Notes under the pieces: model-generated
The model's input: only the letters and a program-made list of their open reading frames with translations
The model's database searches: none
What the model was told of the DNA's origin: nothing
NCBI GenBank assembly: GCA_910578385.1
Contig: CAJTQV010000010.1
Coordinates: 54,614 to 118,613, forward strand
DNA: 64,000 nt
Source: an uncultured Muribaculaceae bacterium
Lineage (GTDB): Bacteria > Bacteroidota > Bacteroidia > Bacteroidales > Muribaculaceae
Reading direction: 5' to 3'
Shown here: positions 9,203 to 18,849 of the stretch, piece by piece
Layout: each line of letters begins with the position of its first letter
How positions within the stretch are numbered: position 1 is the first letter of the stretch
Program-made: the position numbers and the translations under genes

Positions 9203-9376
9203 GGTTTTCGGGCTTCCGCCCTCACACAGCTCCTGGGCGGGGCGGACCTGGTTTTCGGGCTTCCGCCCTCACACTGCTACGGGCGGGGGCGGGACCTGGT
9301 TTTCGGGCTTCCGGCCTCACACTGCTACGGGGCGCGGCGGGGGCGGGACCCGGTTTTCGGGCTTCCGCCCTCACAC
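9203..9376. repeat. Four tandem copies of a TTTTCGGGCTTCCGCCC element
   Basis: Copies begin at 9203, 9250, 9299 and 9352 (spacing 47, 49 and 53 bp). Each has a GGTTTTCGGGCTTCC core followed by GCCCTCACAC, separated by GC-rich filler. A lone copy lies at 5721-5742. The filler is itself similar between copies and there is no cas gene, so this is not a CRISPR. Confidence 0.75.
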
Positions 9377-9411
9377 TGCTCCGGGGAGGGGAGCCGGAGC
9401 CCGGAGGTGGG

Positions 9412-10557
9412 TCAGCGGTTGGAGTACATGTTGTCGTAGTACTTCTCGTAGTCGCCGGAGGTGATGTTGTCAATCCATTCCTGGTTGTCGAGGTACCAGC
9501 GGACGGTCTTCTCGATGCCTTCCTCGAACTGGAGGCTCGGTTCCCAGCCGAGTTCGGCCTGGAGCTTGCGCGAGTCGATGGCATAGCGCATGTCGTGTCC
9601 CTTGCGGTCGGTGACGTAGGTGATCAGTTCGTCGGAATAACCTTCGGGGTTGCCGAGCAGGCGGTCAACCGTCTTGATAATCACGCGGATGAGGTCGATG
9701 TTCTTCCATTCGTTGAAACCGCCGATGTTGTAGGTCTGCGCCGGTTTGCCCTTGTGGAAAATGAGGTCGATGGCGCGTGCGTGGTCCTCGACAAAGAGCC
9801 AGTCGCGCACGTTTTCACCCTTGCCATATACGGGCAGCGGCTTGCGCTTGCGGATATTGTTGATGAAGAGCGGAATCAGCTTCTCGGGGAACTGGTAGGG
9901 ACCGTAGTTGTTCGAGCAGTTCGTGACGAGAGTCGGCATTCCGTAAGTGTCGTGGTATGCTCGCACGAAGTGGTCGCTCGATGCCTTCGAGGCCGAGTAT
10001 GGTGAATGAGGATTGTATTTGGTAGTCTCAAGGAAGAACTCACGGCCGAAAGCCAGGTGATGCTCCGAAGATGAAGCCGTTGTGGTGAACGGAGACTCGA
10101 TTCCTTCAGGGTCGGTTAGTTCGAGCGCGCCGTAGACCTCGTCGGTCGAGATATGGTAGAAGAGCTTGCCCTCGAAACCTTCGGGACGCGACTCCCAGTA
10201 GAGTTTTGCGGCCTGAAGCAGCGCGAGCGTGCCCATCACGTTTGTGCGGGCGAAAGTGAACGGGTCGAGAATAGAGCGGTCCACATGGCTCTCGGCGGCA
10301 AGGTGGATTATGCCGTCAATCTGATTCTCCTCGATAATGCGGCGCATCTCGTCGTAATCGCAGATGTCGGCGCGCACGAACTTGTAGTTCGGACGGTCTT
10401 CTATGTCGCGGAGATTGGCGAGATTTCCGGCGTAAGTCAGTTTGTCGAGATTTACGATGTTGTATTCGGGATACTTGTTTACGAAAAGTCGCACGACGTG
10501 CGAACCGATGAAACCGGCACCGCCGGTGATGAGAATATTCTTCATTTCAGGTTTCAT
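9412..10557 (-). CDS. rfbB: dTDP-glucose 4,6-dehydratase
   Basis: Converts dTDP-glucose to dTDP-4-keto-6-deoxyglucose, the committed step to dTDP-rhamnose and related surface sugars. The 381-residue extended SDR enzyme has the NAD motif GGAGFIGSH, the STDEVYG block and the catalytic YxxxK (YSASK). Length is slightly above the usual 350. The rfbA, rfbC and rfbD partners are not adjacent in this window. A TAnnTTTG box lies 45 bp upstream. Confidence 0.96.
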   Translation of the reverse strand: MKPEMKNILITGGAGFIGSHVVRLFVNKYPEYNIVNLDKLTYAGNLANLRDIEDRPNYKFVRADICDYDEMRRIIEENQIDGIIHLAAESHVDRSILDPFTFARTNVMGTLALLQAAKLYWESRPEGFEGKLFYHISTDEVYGALELTDPEGIESPFTTTASSSEHHLAFGREFFLETTKYNPHSPYSASKASSDHFVRAYHDTYGMPTLVTNCSNNYGPYQFPEKLIPLFINNIRKRKPLPVYGKGENVRDWLFVEDHARAIDLIFHKGKPAQTYNIGGFNEWKNIDLIRVIIKTVDRLLGNPEGYSDELITYVTDRKGHDMRYAIDSRKLQAELGWEPSLQFEEGIEKTVRWYLDNQEWIDNITSGDYEKYYDNMYSNR

Positions 10558-10610
10558 TTTAGGCTTTAGAGCTTAGGTTTTAGGCTTTAGGCCTTAGAAT
10601 TGCAAAGGTA
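10558..10610 (-). promoter_or_regulatory. Candidate rfbB promoter followed by a TTTAGG array in the leader
   Basis: A minus-strand TACCTTTG (10610-10603) fits the TAnnTTTG -7 box; no matching -33 TTTG was found. Between it and the rfbB start codon lies an array of TTTTAGGC/TTAGAG-like units (10558-10600), which would therefore form the mRNA leader. Confidence 0.45.
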
Positions 10611-10621
10611 ATAAAAATTTC

Positions 10622-11770
10622 TTAGAAAAGAAATTGGATGCGGGTCTGGAATATGTTGGCATGGCGGGCGGGGAGTCCCGGGGCCTCCGGACGGTTGGTG
10701 TAGGAGTAGTTCACACGCCAGGTGACATACTTGTGGATATAATAATTGAAAGTGAGCGAGGCACTGTTGGCCTTTCCTCCGAAGATGCCGACACCGGAGT
10801 CGTTAAGGTCGGCGTAGCTGTATCCGGCCACCAGCTCAAGACTCTTGGCAGACGGGATGGCGAGGTAGCCTGTCCACGGGGAGTAGGAGTACTTCGCGCC
10901 GCGGTTCAGCAGCACGCGGGTCATGACATAGCAGCCGAGACCGTCGAACGAGCCGAGTCCATCCTTGCGGGCGGTGTTAAGATAATAGAACTGTCCCTCG
11001 GCTGCCACGCGGCCCTTTGACCAGAGCACTTCGGGCGAAATCTTGAAAATGGATTTGACATGGTCGACCGAAGCCGAGATGCAGTTCACGTCAGAGACCT
11101 TTGTGGGGAACTGTGCCTTGAAAACCGAGACCGGATTCCCGGTGTCGCCGTTGAAGGCGGCGGTCTGAATCAGCGCCGATGTGCCGATCTGGAATATGTT
11201 GCCTGACTCGGTCATGGGGTGCCATGCGAAACGAGCCAGCGCACCGACACCTGTGCGGCCGAGTTCATTGGCATGTTTGGTCATCGCATCGCTCTGGGCG
11301 TAGAGCGATCCGGCGAAGTGGATTGCCTTGTTGCGGTAGACATACATCGCACCGAGCAGGCGGTTCTCGCCGAAAGCCGTCTGTGCAATCGGTTCCTCCA
11401 TGCTGATTTTGTCAGAAGCCCCGGTCGCGCTCTGGAGACCGAACTGATGGACGAAGAAGCCACCCTTAAGGAAAGACTTGTCGTTGATGTTCCATTGCAG
11501 GTAGATGTCGGCGGGGTAGAGCTTGCCGAACCGGTAAGAAACATCCGCACGCGCCTCGAAATCACCGAAAGTGGCCTTAGCACCGAGACGCACGTCAGGA
11601 ACAGCCACGCCCGGTTTGAAATCGTCATCCTGCGGCAGATATGCGGCGGCGTCGAACAGAGCGCGTCCCGTCGGAGACACCTTGAATTTCTTTGAATCAT
11701 CGGCCTTTGCCGAGAAAAAGGGGAGAGAGCAAACGAGAGAGAGGAGGAGAATGTTGCCAAGCGTTCTCAT
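10622..11770 (-). CDS. Porin-like outer-membrane beta-barrel protein (OprP/O-like)
   Basis: Probably an outer-membrane channel. The 382-residue protein has a signal peptide (NILLLSLVCSLPFFSAKA) and then alternating amphipathic strands rich in Tyr, Phe and Gly. It ends in IFQTRIQFLF, with the C-terminal Phe expected of barrel proteins. The overall pattern resembles phosphate-selective porin O/P proteins of Bacteroidales, but the substrate cannot be assigned. It is transcribed leftward after rsmA. Confidence 0.7.
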   Translation of the reverse strand: MRTLGNILLLSLVCSLPFFSAKADDSKKFKVSPTGRALFDAAAYLPQDDDFKPGVAVPDVRLGAKATFGDFEARADVSYRFGKLYPADIYLQWNINDKSFLKGGFFVHQFGLQSATGASDKISMEEPIAQTAFGENRLLGAMYVYRNKAIHFAGSLYAQSDAMTKHANELGRTGVGALARFAWHPMTESGNIFQIGTSALIQTAAFNGDTGNPVSVFKAQFPTKVSDVNCISASVDHVKSIFKISPEVLWSKGRVAAEGQFYYLNTARKDGLGSFDGLGCYVMTRVLLNRGAKYSYSPWTGYLAIPSAKSLELVAGYSYADLNDSGVGIFGGKANSASLTFNYYIHKYVTWRVNYSYTNRPEAPGLPARHANIFQTRIQFLF

Positions 11771-11841
11771 TACAGATAATACTGCGAAAAAAGTTGTTAG
11801 TTCGGTTGTTTTATAAGATTACCTTCAAGCAGGACTTATAT

Positions 11842-12627
11842 TCAGCCCTTTATAAGGTTTGTGAGTTCGATGAAATCATCGACGGAGAGCCGTTCGGGGC
11901 GTTCGGACATGAATCGCGACTGGAGGGCGGCGCATCCGGGTTGCATCATTGGGGAGAGGGAGTTGCGCAGGGTCTTGCGGCGTTGACCGAAGGCTGTCTT
12001 GACGACTTTCTTGAAGAAAACCGGGTCGCAGCCAAGGTCGGTGCGCGAGTTGCGGGTGAGGCGTAGCACACCGCTGCGTACCTTCGGCGGCGGCGTGAAC
12101 ACATGAGGCTCTACATTGAAAAGATACTCGCAATCATACCATGCCTGGAGCAGGACGGACAGAATACCGTAGACCTTCGAGCCGGGCTTAGAGCAGATAC
12201 GTTCGGCGACCTCCTTCTGGAGCATTCCCGACACAACCGGAATCATGTCGATGTTGTCGAGCACCTTGAAGAAAATCTGCGACGAGATGTTGTATGGATA
12301 ATTGCCGATGAGCGCGAACGGGCCGTCATATACTTCATGCAGGTCAAGGCGCAGGAAGTCGGCCTCGATGACCCTGAGCGAGGGGTAGACCTTGGCGAGG
12401 AAAGACACAGACTCCGTGTCGAGTTCAACAGCCGTCACCTCGCGGCCCGATTCAATGAGGTACTTCGAGAGCACCCCCATTCCCGGACCGACCTCCAGTA
12501 TAGGCAGCGAAGCCCATTCCGGGTGCTCCTTCAGAGCCTCGGGCGATATTGTGGCTGCGATGTCGGCGGCGATATTCTCATCGTTGAGAAAATGCTGGCC
12601 GAGATTTTTCTTTGGTTTTACGTACAT
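11842..12627 (-). CDS. rsmA: 16S rRNA dimethyladenosine transferase
   Basis: Dimethylates the two adjacent adenosines near the 3' end of 16S rRNA (A1518 and A1519 in E. coli numbering) during 30S maturation. The 261-residue protein begins KKNLGQHFLND, has the SAM motif LEVGPGMGVLS, and the catalytic NYPYNIS block (the family N-[LIV]-P-Y motif, with Tyr in place of the aliphatic residue). The family's usual length is about 260-280. It is separated by 77 bp from the upstream FKBP lipoprotein gene. Confidence 0.96.
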   Translation of the reverse strand: MYVKPKKNLGQHFLNDENIAADIAATISPEALKEHPEWASLPILEVGPGMGVLSKYLIESGREVTAVELDTESVSFLAKVYPSLRVIEADFLRLDLHEVYDGPFALIGNYPYNISSQIFFKVLDNIDMIPVVSGMLQKEVAERICSKPGSKVYGILSVLLQAWYDCEYLFNVEPHVFTPPPKVRSGVLRLTRNSRTDLGCDPVFFKKVVKTAFGQRRKTLRNSLSPMMQPGCAALQSRFMSERPERLSVDDFIELTNLIKG

Positions 12628-12704
12628 GATAAGAACGTTTTACAGATTATGCGACGCGCGGCAGCAGTTGCTGCGGTCAATGCCGGAGAAACCTCGTGAA
12701 AGCC

Positions 12705-13607
12705 TCAGTCGGGCATAGACACCGAGTCTGCGTTGGCCACAGGGTCCTCGTCGAGGTTCGACACGATATCATTGAGCGTGATTGTCATGATCATGACCTC
12801 GGAGGGCTTCATGCCCATGATTTCCGAGCGCGAGGCGAACACCGCGTCGGCAGTTGTGGCGAATATGGCTGAAGAACCTTTAGTGAGCCTCGAATAAGCG
12901 CGGTTGAGCACTTCGGGCACACCCGGAGCGCCGAGGGTGACCATTTCGGGCGACGGCATACCGATGTCCTCACCGTTCGCACGCTGGTATGACACGGCCA
13001 CATAAATGGCGTCGCCGTGGTGGGCGTAAGGCCCCGTTCCCTTGCGTGTGACGCGGTAATAGAGATTGTCGTAGAGCTTCGAGAGATTTCTCTCGCGTGC
13101 TTCCTCAATCAGAGATATCTGCGACTTCTCCCGGTCTTTGGCGCGGGCGCGCAGTTTGAGTTCACCGAGAATGGCGTAGAACTTCTTCTGGTAGTCCAGT
13201 TCCGGAATGTCCCCGCCACTGAACAGACCCTTCTCGATACTTGCGAGCAGCACTTCCTCGTCGAGTTCGATGCCGTATACCTTCTCGAATTCAAGGATGT
13301 TGTAAGCCATTCTCGTGCCGACGCGCACCCCACGGTTGTAGGTATCCTCATCCTTGTCATCGCGGATGGCTGCCATGCCCTTGCGGATGCCCTCAAGATA
13401 TTTCTCCCGCTGTTCCTGACTGCGGAGAGTGGTGTCGGCGTTGGCATCCTCAAGATACTCATGAGCGCGGACCTGGCCGAAATAATACATCATCGAGTCT
13501 CCGGCCGTAGGGTTGGAGATGTCAGACAGATCGGCACCTTTATTCTGGCCACACGAAGAGAGAATGACGAGAGCCGAGGCGAAGAGAGTGGAAAAAATTG
13601 ATTTCAT
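12705..13607 (-). CDS. FKBP-type peptidyl-prolyl isomerase-like lipoprotein
   Basis: Probably an envelope folding factor. The 300-residue protein has a lipobox (LVILSSC, Cys19). A helical FKBP-N-type region follows (about 30-180), then a C-terminal FKBP-like fold around YYRVTRKGTGPYAHHGDAIYVAVSYQRANG. Some FKBP active-site aromatics are not obvious, so catalysis is doubtful. It is the left member of a cluster with two clear FKBPs and a small lipoprotein, all on the same strand. Confidence 0.65.
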   Translation of the reverse strand: MKSIFSTLFASALVILSSCGQNKGADLSDISNPTAGDSMMYYFGQVRAHEYLEDANADTTLRSQEQREKYLEGIRKGMAAIRDDKDEDTYNRGVRVGTRMAYNILEFEKVYGIELDEEVLLASIEKGLFSGGDIPELDYQKKFYAILGELKLRARAKDREKSQISLIEEARERNLSKLYDNLYYRVTRKGTGPYAHHGDAIYVAVSYQRANGEDIGMPSPEMVTLGAPGVPEVLNRAYSRLTKGSSAIFATTADAVFASRSEIMGMKPSEVMIMTITLNDIVSNLDEDPVANADSVSMPD

Positions 13608-13690
13608 CGGAGTGATAGGTGTGTTGTGTTGAGAAAAAGATAGTTGTTGTACGTTAAGAGAAGTGATAGCCGGGCCTTGCCGGGATCCGG

Positions 13691-13951
13691 TCAGACTGAC
13701 GGTACGATAGCGGAATCGGCTACAGTCACCGTGCCATCCTCGGCCGGAGCCTCCGGAGCTTCGGGGGCGACAGGAGCGGCGGGAGCAATATCGGCCGAAT
13801 CAGTCATGTGACCAACCTCGACCTCGACAGTGTCGCCGGTCGGAACCATGTCTGACATGCGGCGACCCTTGCACGAAGGGAGCAGAGATAAAGATACGAC
13901 AATCGTCGCGACGGCAGCCGCGGCGATTGTCTTGTTGATATGTCTTTTCAT
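13691..13951 (-). CDS. Small Pro/Ala-rich lipoprotein of unknown function
   Basis: An 86-residue protein with an N-terminal hydrophobic segment and lipobox (SLLPSC). The tail is a low-complexity Pro-Ala-Glu stretch (PAAPVAPEAPEAP) ending in Val. It starts 4 bp from the downstream end of the FKBP lipoprotein gene at 13956, so the two are almost certainly cotranscribed. No function can be assigned; a spacer or surface-exposed lipoprotein is possible. Confidence 0.7.
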   Translation of the reverse strand: MKRHINKTIAAAAVATIVVSLSLLPSCKGRRMSDMVPTGDTVEVEVGHMTDSADIAPAAPVAPEAPEAPAEDGTVTVADSAIVPSV

Positions 13952-13955
13952 CAGA

Positions 13956-14504
<549 letters not shown>

Positions 14505-14522
14505 GACTGTATTGACTGTGAT

Positions 14523-15113
<591 letters not shown>

Positions 15114-15216
15114 AATGAAATTGGGTTTATATACATCAGTAATTTCTGACTATTCTGTTTATACTGCGATTCGATTGGTCCGCATACGTTATTATAACAA
15201 TCGGGAGAGCCAAAAG

Positions 15217-16023
15217 TTATAGCCCGGTGGCCGTAATATGGAAACATGGCGACTTGCGTTCGAACTTCACGAGGCATTTGTTCTGCCGGCGGAGGTCGTA
15301 GAGCACCTCGGCCAGGATGTATTTCAACTGTTCGTCGCTGACCTGCGGAGAGCGGCCGTCGTTGTTGAAATGTGCATACGAGATGTCGAACGTTGTGCCG
15401 AGCTGGTGGGTAGAGGAGTCGGTGGCGTTGCGGTTAACGCGGCGGAGCTTCTTGACCGAGTGGGCGGTGCGGAGCACACTTGTCACGCGGAACTTGTGGC
15501 CGGAGGCGTTGTGGGTGCGGAGCGAGTCCTCGAAATTGCGGCCGATGGTCTCAAGCAGCTGAGCGGCCTCGGGCACGAGATAGGGCATGGAGTGGGTCAG
15601 CGTGTCGAGGTCGTACCAGCGGCAAGTGGCTATCTTCACCAGCGGTCGGCTGGTGAAATACGCGCCCGCAAGTCCGGAAATCGGTTCGATGCCGATACGC
15701 TCTCCGGCCGCGTACTGATACTTGTTCGAGTCGTTGAACACCTCATGCAGCCGTCCGATGCGGTTGTAGCGAGACATCGAGGCGGCCTTTGTCCGTGCGA
15801 GACTGTCGGAGACCTGCGGGTCTGCGAGCAGAGCCGCGTCTGAAATCACCGCCGTCTCAGGCACATCGGCTCGTGACGGCTGACCTCCCTCATCTATAAG
15901 GTCCCACGGCGCGGGGTGGCTTCCGATGGTATCGAAAGGGTCCACGTTACGCTTTCCCGAGCATGAGGGAAGCAGCAGCAGGAGCGAAGCGAGACCTGCG
16001 ACGAGGGTTGGGATTCTTTTCAT
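15217..16023 (-). CDS. DUF5715 lipoprotein, M15 peptidase-like
   Basis: Possibly a cell-wall-directed zinc enzyme. The 268-residue protein has a lipobox (LLLLPSC). The C-terminal half carries STHQLGTTFDISY, which matches the SxHxxGxAxD metal-binding pattern of M15 D-Ala-D-Ala carboxypeptidases, and a terminal His in CFHITATG that could be the third ligand. These features match DUF5715 proteins of Bacteroidales. Activity is inferred only. It is divergent from the HAD-AroB fusion gene. Confidence 0.7.
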   Translation of the reverse strand: MKRIPTLVAGLASLLLLLPSCSGKRNVDPFDTIGSHPAPWDLIDEGGQPSRADVPETAVISDAALLADPQVSDSLARTKAASMSRYNRIGRLHEVFNDSNKYQYAAGERIGIEPISGLAGAYFTSRPLVKIATCRWYDLDTLTHSMPYLVPEAAQLLETIGRNFEDSLRTHNASGHKFRVTSVLRTAHSVKKLRRVNRNATDSSTHQLGTTFDISYAHFNNDGRSPQVSDEQLKYILAEVLYDLRRQNKCLVKFERKSPCFHITATGL

Positions 16024-16028
16024 GACTG

Positions 16029-16036
16029 CAAAATTA
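16029..16036 (-). promoter_or_regulatory. Candidate -7 box of the DUF5715 gene
   Basis: TAATTTTG on the minus strand ends 5 nt before the start codon, so a transcript from it would be leaderless or nearly so. No well-spaced TTTG was found. Confidence 0.35.
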
Positions 16037-16078
16037 CTAAAAAATTACAAAAAACGGGTATTTTGACGTTTTCAAGTT

Positions 16079-17782
16079 ATGAGAAATATTTTTGAAGGGA
16101 GAAGAGCCGCGTTGATTGACATGGATGGCGTGCTCTATGACTCCATGCCGGGGCACACCTTGGCATGGAAGCGGATGATGGATGGAGTGGGCGTGGAATG
16201 CACCCGCGAGGAGTTCTATCTTTATGAAGGTATGACCGGAGCGGCGACGATAGACCTGCTGTTCCGCAGAGCTTTCGGCCACGACTGCGACCCGGAGCGT
16301 TCGAAGGAACTGTATGCCATCAAGAGCCGCTACTTCAAAGAGAGCGGCCCGCGGTTGCCGATGCCGGGTGCGGACAGGATGCTTGCCGCGTTGGGAGCCG
16401 CAGGGTTGACCCGTGTGCTGGTCACCGGCAGCGGGCAGGCGAGCCTGCTCGAAGCGCTTGACCGGGACTATCCGGGAGCTTTCGGCGCGGATTGCCGCGT
16501 GACAGCCCATGACGTAGTACATGGCAAGCCTGCCCCGGAGCCATACCTTAAGGGAGCCTCCAAAGCCGGAGCCGATGCACGCGATTGCATAGTGGTGGAG
16601 AATGCCCCCCTCGGAGTGCGTGCAGGCAAAGCGGCGGGAGCTTTCACCATTGCTGTCACTACCGGGCCGATACCCCGCGAGGCATTCGAACGTGAGGGCG
16701 CCGACATGATATTTCCGTCGATGAACGCCTTCGCAGAGTTCCTTGAGCTTGAGCTGGTAAAGGCACGTTGTGCGGAAGGAGACTGCCCGGACAGCACAAT
16801 TACATATACCGACAACCTCGGGGATACGCTACGGAGCCTTGCCGCCGGGTTTGATGCCGACAAGGTGTTTGTCCTGACCGACAGCAATGTAGCTGCCTTG
16901 AACCTGTTTGAAATTCCGGAGGATTGGAATGTCCGCGTGGTCGAGGCCGGGGAGAGGAGCAAGAGCCTTGATACGGTAGCATCGTTATGGCAGTGGCTGA
17001 CAGAATCGGGAGCCACACGCCGCAGTGTGCTTGTGAATCTCGGGGGCGGTGTGGTGACAGACCTCGGCGGATTTGTGGGCGCCACCTTCAAGCGCGGAAT
17101 ACGCTTCGTGAACGTACCGACCACCTTGTTGGGAGCGGTTGACGCCGCCATAGGAGGAAAGACCGGCATAGACTTCATGGGATACAAGAATGAAATCGGG
17201 GCGTTCGCTCCGGCGGAAAGGATTGTGATTTGCCCAAAGGTATTGGATACATTGCCTGAACGCGAGATACGTTCCGGCTTTGCCGAGGTTGTGAAGATGG
17301 CCCTGATAACAGAAGCGGAGCTTTACAGCGAGCTGTTGGAGGGAGATGCCCTGCACGACAAAGAGCTTATGGGGCGCGCCATGCTCCATGCGGCGCGGGC
17401 CAAAGAGGAGGTGGTTCGCATAGACCCGAAGGAGCGGGGATTACGGCGCATACTCAACTTCGGGCATACGGCCGGACACGCATACGAGTCCTATGCGGCG
17501 CGGACCGGACATCCCGTAAGCCATGGCGAGGCCGTGGCCCACGGCATGATGCACGCCCTCGAAGTGAGTCGCGACCGCGAGGGATTTCCCGCCGAAGAAG
17601 TTGAACGCTACCGCAGCCGCATACTTGACCGCTACTACGACCCCGTGCCATTCGGAGCCGAGGCGGAAGATGAGATAGCACGTCTCATGACCCACGACAA
17701 AAAGAACCGTACAGCCTCCGAGATCAGCTACGTGCTGCTACGCGCCCCCGGGCCATCCGGTGTGAGCAAAAGGAATATTTGA
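16079..17782 (+). CDS. aroB: HAD phosphatase / 3-dehydroquinate synthase fusion
   Basis: Residues about 1-225 form a HAD-superfamily beta-phosphoglucomutase-like phosphatase: DMDGVLYDS, TGSGQ in motif II position, GKPAPEPYL and VVENAPLGVRAG. Residues about 240-567 are a complete AroB, which cyclises DAHP to 3-dehydroquinate in the shikimate pathway: NLGGGVVTDLGGF for NAD, GGKTGIDF, the metal-binding FAEVVK, NFGHTAGHAYE and HGEAVAHGM. Both catalytic motif sets look intact. AroB normally stands alone at about 350 residues, so the fusion is notable. It starts with an ATG at 16079. Confidence 0.93.
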   Translation: MRNIFEGRRAALIDMDGVLYDSMPGHTLAWKRMMDGVGVECTREEFYLYEGMTGAATIDLLFRRAFGHDCDPERSKELYAIKSRYFKESGPRLPMPGADRMLAALGAAGLTRVLVTGSGQASLLEALDRDYPGAFGADCRVTAHDVVHGKPAPEPYLKGASKAGADARDCIVVENAPLGVRAGKAAGAFTIAVTTGPIPREAFEREGADMIFPSMNAFAEFLELELVKARCAEGDCPDSTITYTDNLGDTLRSLAAGFDADKVFVLTDSNVAALNLFEIPEDWNVRVVEAGERSKSLDTVASLWQWLTESGATRRSVLVNLGGGVVTDLGGFVGATFKRGIRFVNVPTTLLGAVDAAIGGKTGIDFMGYKNEIGAFAPAERIVICPKVLDTLPEREIRSGFAEVVKMALITEAELYSELLEGDALHDKELMGRAMLHAARAKEEVVRIDPKERGLRRILNFGHTAGHAYESYAARTGHPVSHGEAVAHGMMHALEVSRDREGFPAEEVERYRSRILDRYYDPVPFGAEAEDEIARLMTHDKKNRTASEISYVLLRAPGPSGVSKRNI

Positions 17783-17785
17783 AGT

Positions 17786-17848
17786 ACAAAATTATGTTCC
17801 GGAAAAATTATTTTTCTCAAAAATAATTTTTCCGGAACATAATTTTGT
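17786..17848. repeat. Perfect 30-bp inverted repeat with 3-nt loop
   Basis: Arm 17786-17815 is the exact reverse complement of 17819-17848, with CTC as the loop. It begins 4 bp after the aroB stop codon. The arms are AT-rich around TTCCGGAA and no U-run follows, so it is not a standard intrinsic terminator. It stands between aroB and the capsid-like locus. Confidence 0.95.
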
Positions 17849-17998
17849 GAAGTTGCTTGGTTGTAGCGAGTTATGGTTTTTGCCATTGGTTTTGTCGGGA
17901 AGAGTGTGGAGGGTACGGGTGGGTTAGTGTATGGATAAGGGTGGGGGCGGGGCGCGGGGTGGTAATTTTGCAGCGTGAACATTTTAAAACAGGAGATT

Positions 17999-18694
17999 AT
18001 GTTTATGCTGAAAAGAAAGAAGAATCGCGGCGAGGAGCAGGAGTTTGTTGACTCGGCCGCTGTAGTGAGTGAAACCGGCGTTGCTGATGAAACGGCTGAT
18101 TCAAGTGAGACGGCTGATTCAGTTGAAAAGACACCGGAGGAGAGTCAGGCAACTGAGGCTGATAAGGCAGATGTTGGAACTCAGGAGAATGGTGAGACCA
18201 TGGGTGCTGATGCGGTGACTCCGGTTGAAGCAGAGGGATTGGATGGGACTGATGAGGTTTCCGAGACCGAAGAGGATGCAGATCCGGAAGGTGCGGATTC
18301 GGAAGGTGCAGATTCGGAAGGTGTGGATTCGGAAGGTGCAGATTCGGACGATGAGGATTCGGCGATGGTAGCTTTTGAGGCTTGGCTGGAGGATGCCGTG
18401 CCGGAGGAGGAGAGACGTGAGGCCGCGAGGAGGACGATGTCGATGGTGCGCGAGGCGTTGCGCAGTGGCAGCTATGATGATGCTCTGTTTGATGTGATCG
18501 CCAAGGGCGCGTATTATGACCGCGCTGTGGAGGAGGCGGAGCTTGCAGGAGAGGTGCGCGGTAGGAACGCAAGCATCGACGAGCTGATGACCATCGAGGA
18601 GGATGGGGACGGCGTGCCGCATCCGGGCAGCGGTGGAGGCGATGTCGGAAACCGGGCACCGAGTATCTTTGATCTGGCGAGGGAGGTTTATTAG
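17999..18694 (+). CDS. Acidic scaffold-like protein of the capsid locus
   Basis: No family was recognised. A GTG-initiated frame opens at 17975, but the ATG at 17999 has AGGAG four bases before it, so I start there (231 residues). The N terminus is basic (LKRKKNR). A long Glu/Asp/Ser/Thr-rich stretch to about residue 120 includes four EGADS-type repeats. A helical C terminus ends in APSIFDLAREVY. Acidic, disordered and helical proteins encoded just before a capsid gene are often scaffolding proteins, which is the role I infer. Its stop codon lies in the first unit of a TTTAGG array. Confidence 0.7.
   Translation: MFMLKRKKNRGEEQEFVDSAAVVSETGVADETADSSETADSVEKTPEESQATEADKADVGTQENGETMGADAVTPVEAEGLDGTDEVSETEEDADPEGADSEGADSEGVDSEGADSDDEDSAMVAFEAWLEDAVPEEERREAARRTMSMVREALRSGSYDDALFDVIAKGAYYDRAVEEAELAGEVRGRNASIDELMTIEEDGDGVPHPGSGGGDVGNRAPSIFDLAREVY
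18290..18349 (+). repeat. In-frame 15-bp tandem repeat (four units)
   Basis: Four units of GGTGCGGATTCGGAA-like sequence encode repeated GADSE pentapeptides inside the acidic protein. Slippage could change the length of the acidic region. Confidence 0.85.
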
Positions 18695-18772
18695 GCTTTA
18701 GGTTTTAGGTTTTAGGTTTTAGAGTTTAGGTTTTAGGCTTTAGAGTTTAGGTTTTAGAGTTTAGGCTTTAGA
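18690..18772. repeat. TTTTAGG/TTTAGAG degenerate array
   Basis: About ten units of 6-8 bp (TTAGGCT, TTAGGTT, TTAGAGT) fill most of the gap between the acidic-protein gene and the capsid gene. The TAG at 18692-18694 that ends the acidic protein is part of the array. Confidence 0.85.
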
Positions 18773-18849
18773 CATTCGGGTTTGGGGGTGGGTGACTATT
18801 GGATTTACAATTTTAATTGCTTTATATTTAACTGTTAAACTGAAAGATT

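Larger units (their letters stand above)
8885..9411. other. Gene-free region with terminator and stacked repeats
   Basis: No convincing coding sequence is seen. The left part (8885-9062) is AT-rich and holds two similar segments, ATGACGTAAGGTTT and ATGATATAAGGTTA, followed by a rightward intrinsic terminator. The right part holds a TTAAGG array, a GGACGCACG palindrome and four copies of a GC-rich unit. ORFs through the right part are repeat-derived and do not look like genes. Confidence 0.7.

Noticed and set aside
9203..9376. CRISPR array
   Set aside because: Four imperfect repeats, spacers similar to each other and of variable length, no leader and no cas genes.
9124..10005. 293-codon plus-strand frame
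   Set aside because: Runs through repeats and then antisense to rfbB; no domain.
17849..17974. Phage attachment site next to the 30-bp hairpin
   Set aside because: No duplicated core was found on the far side of the capsid locus and there is no integrase.
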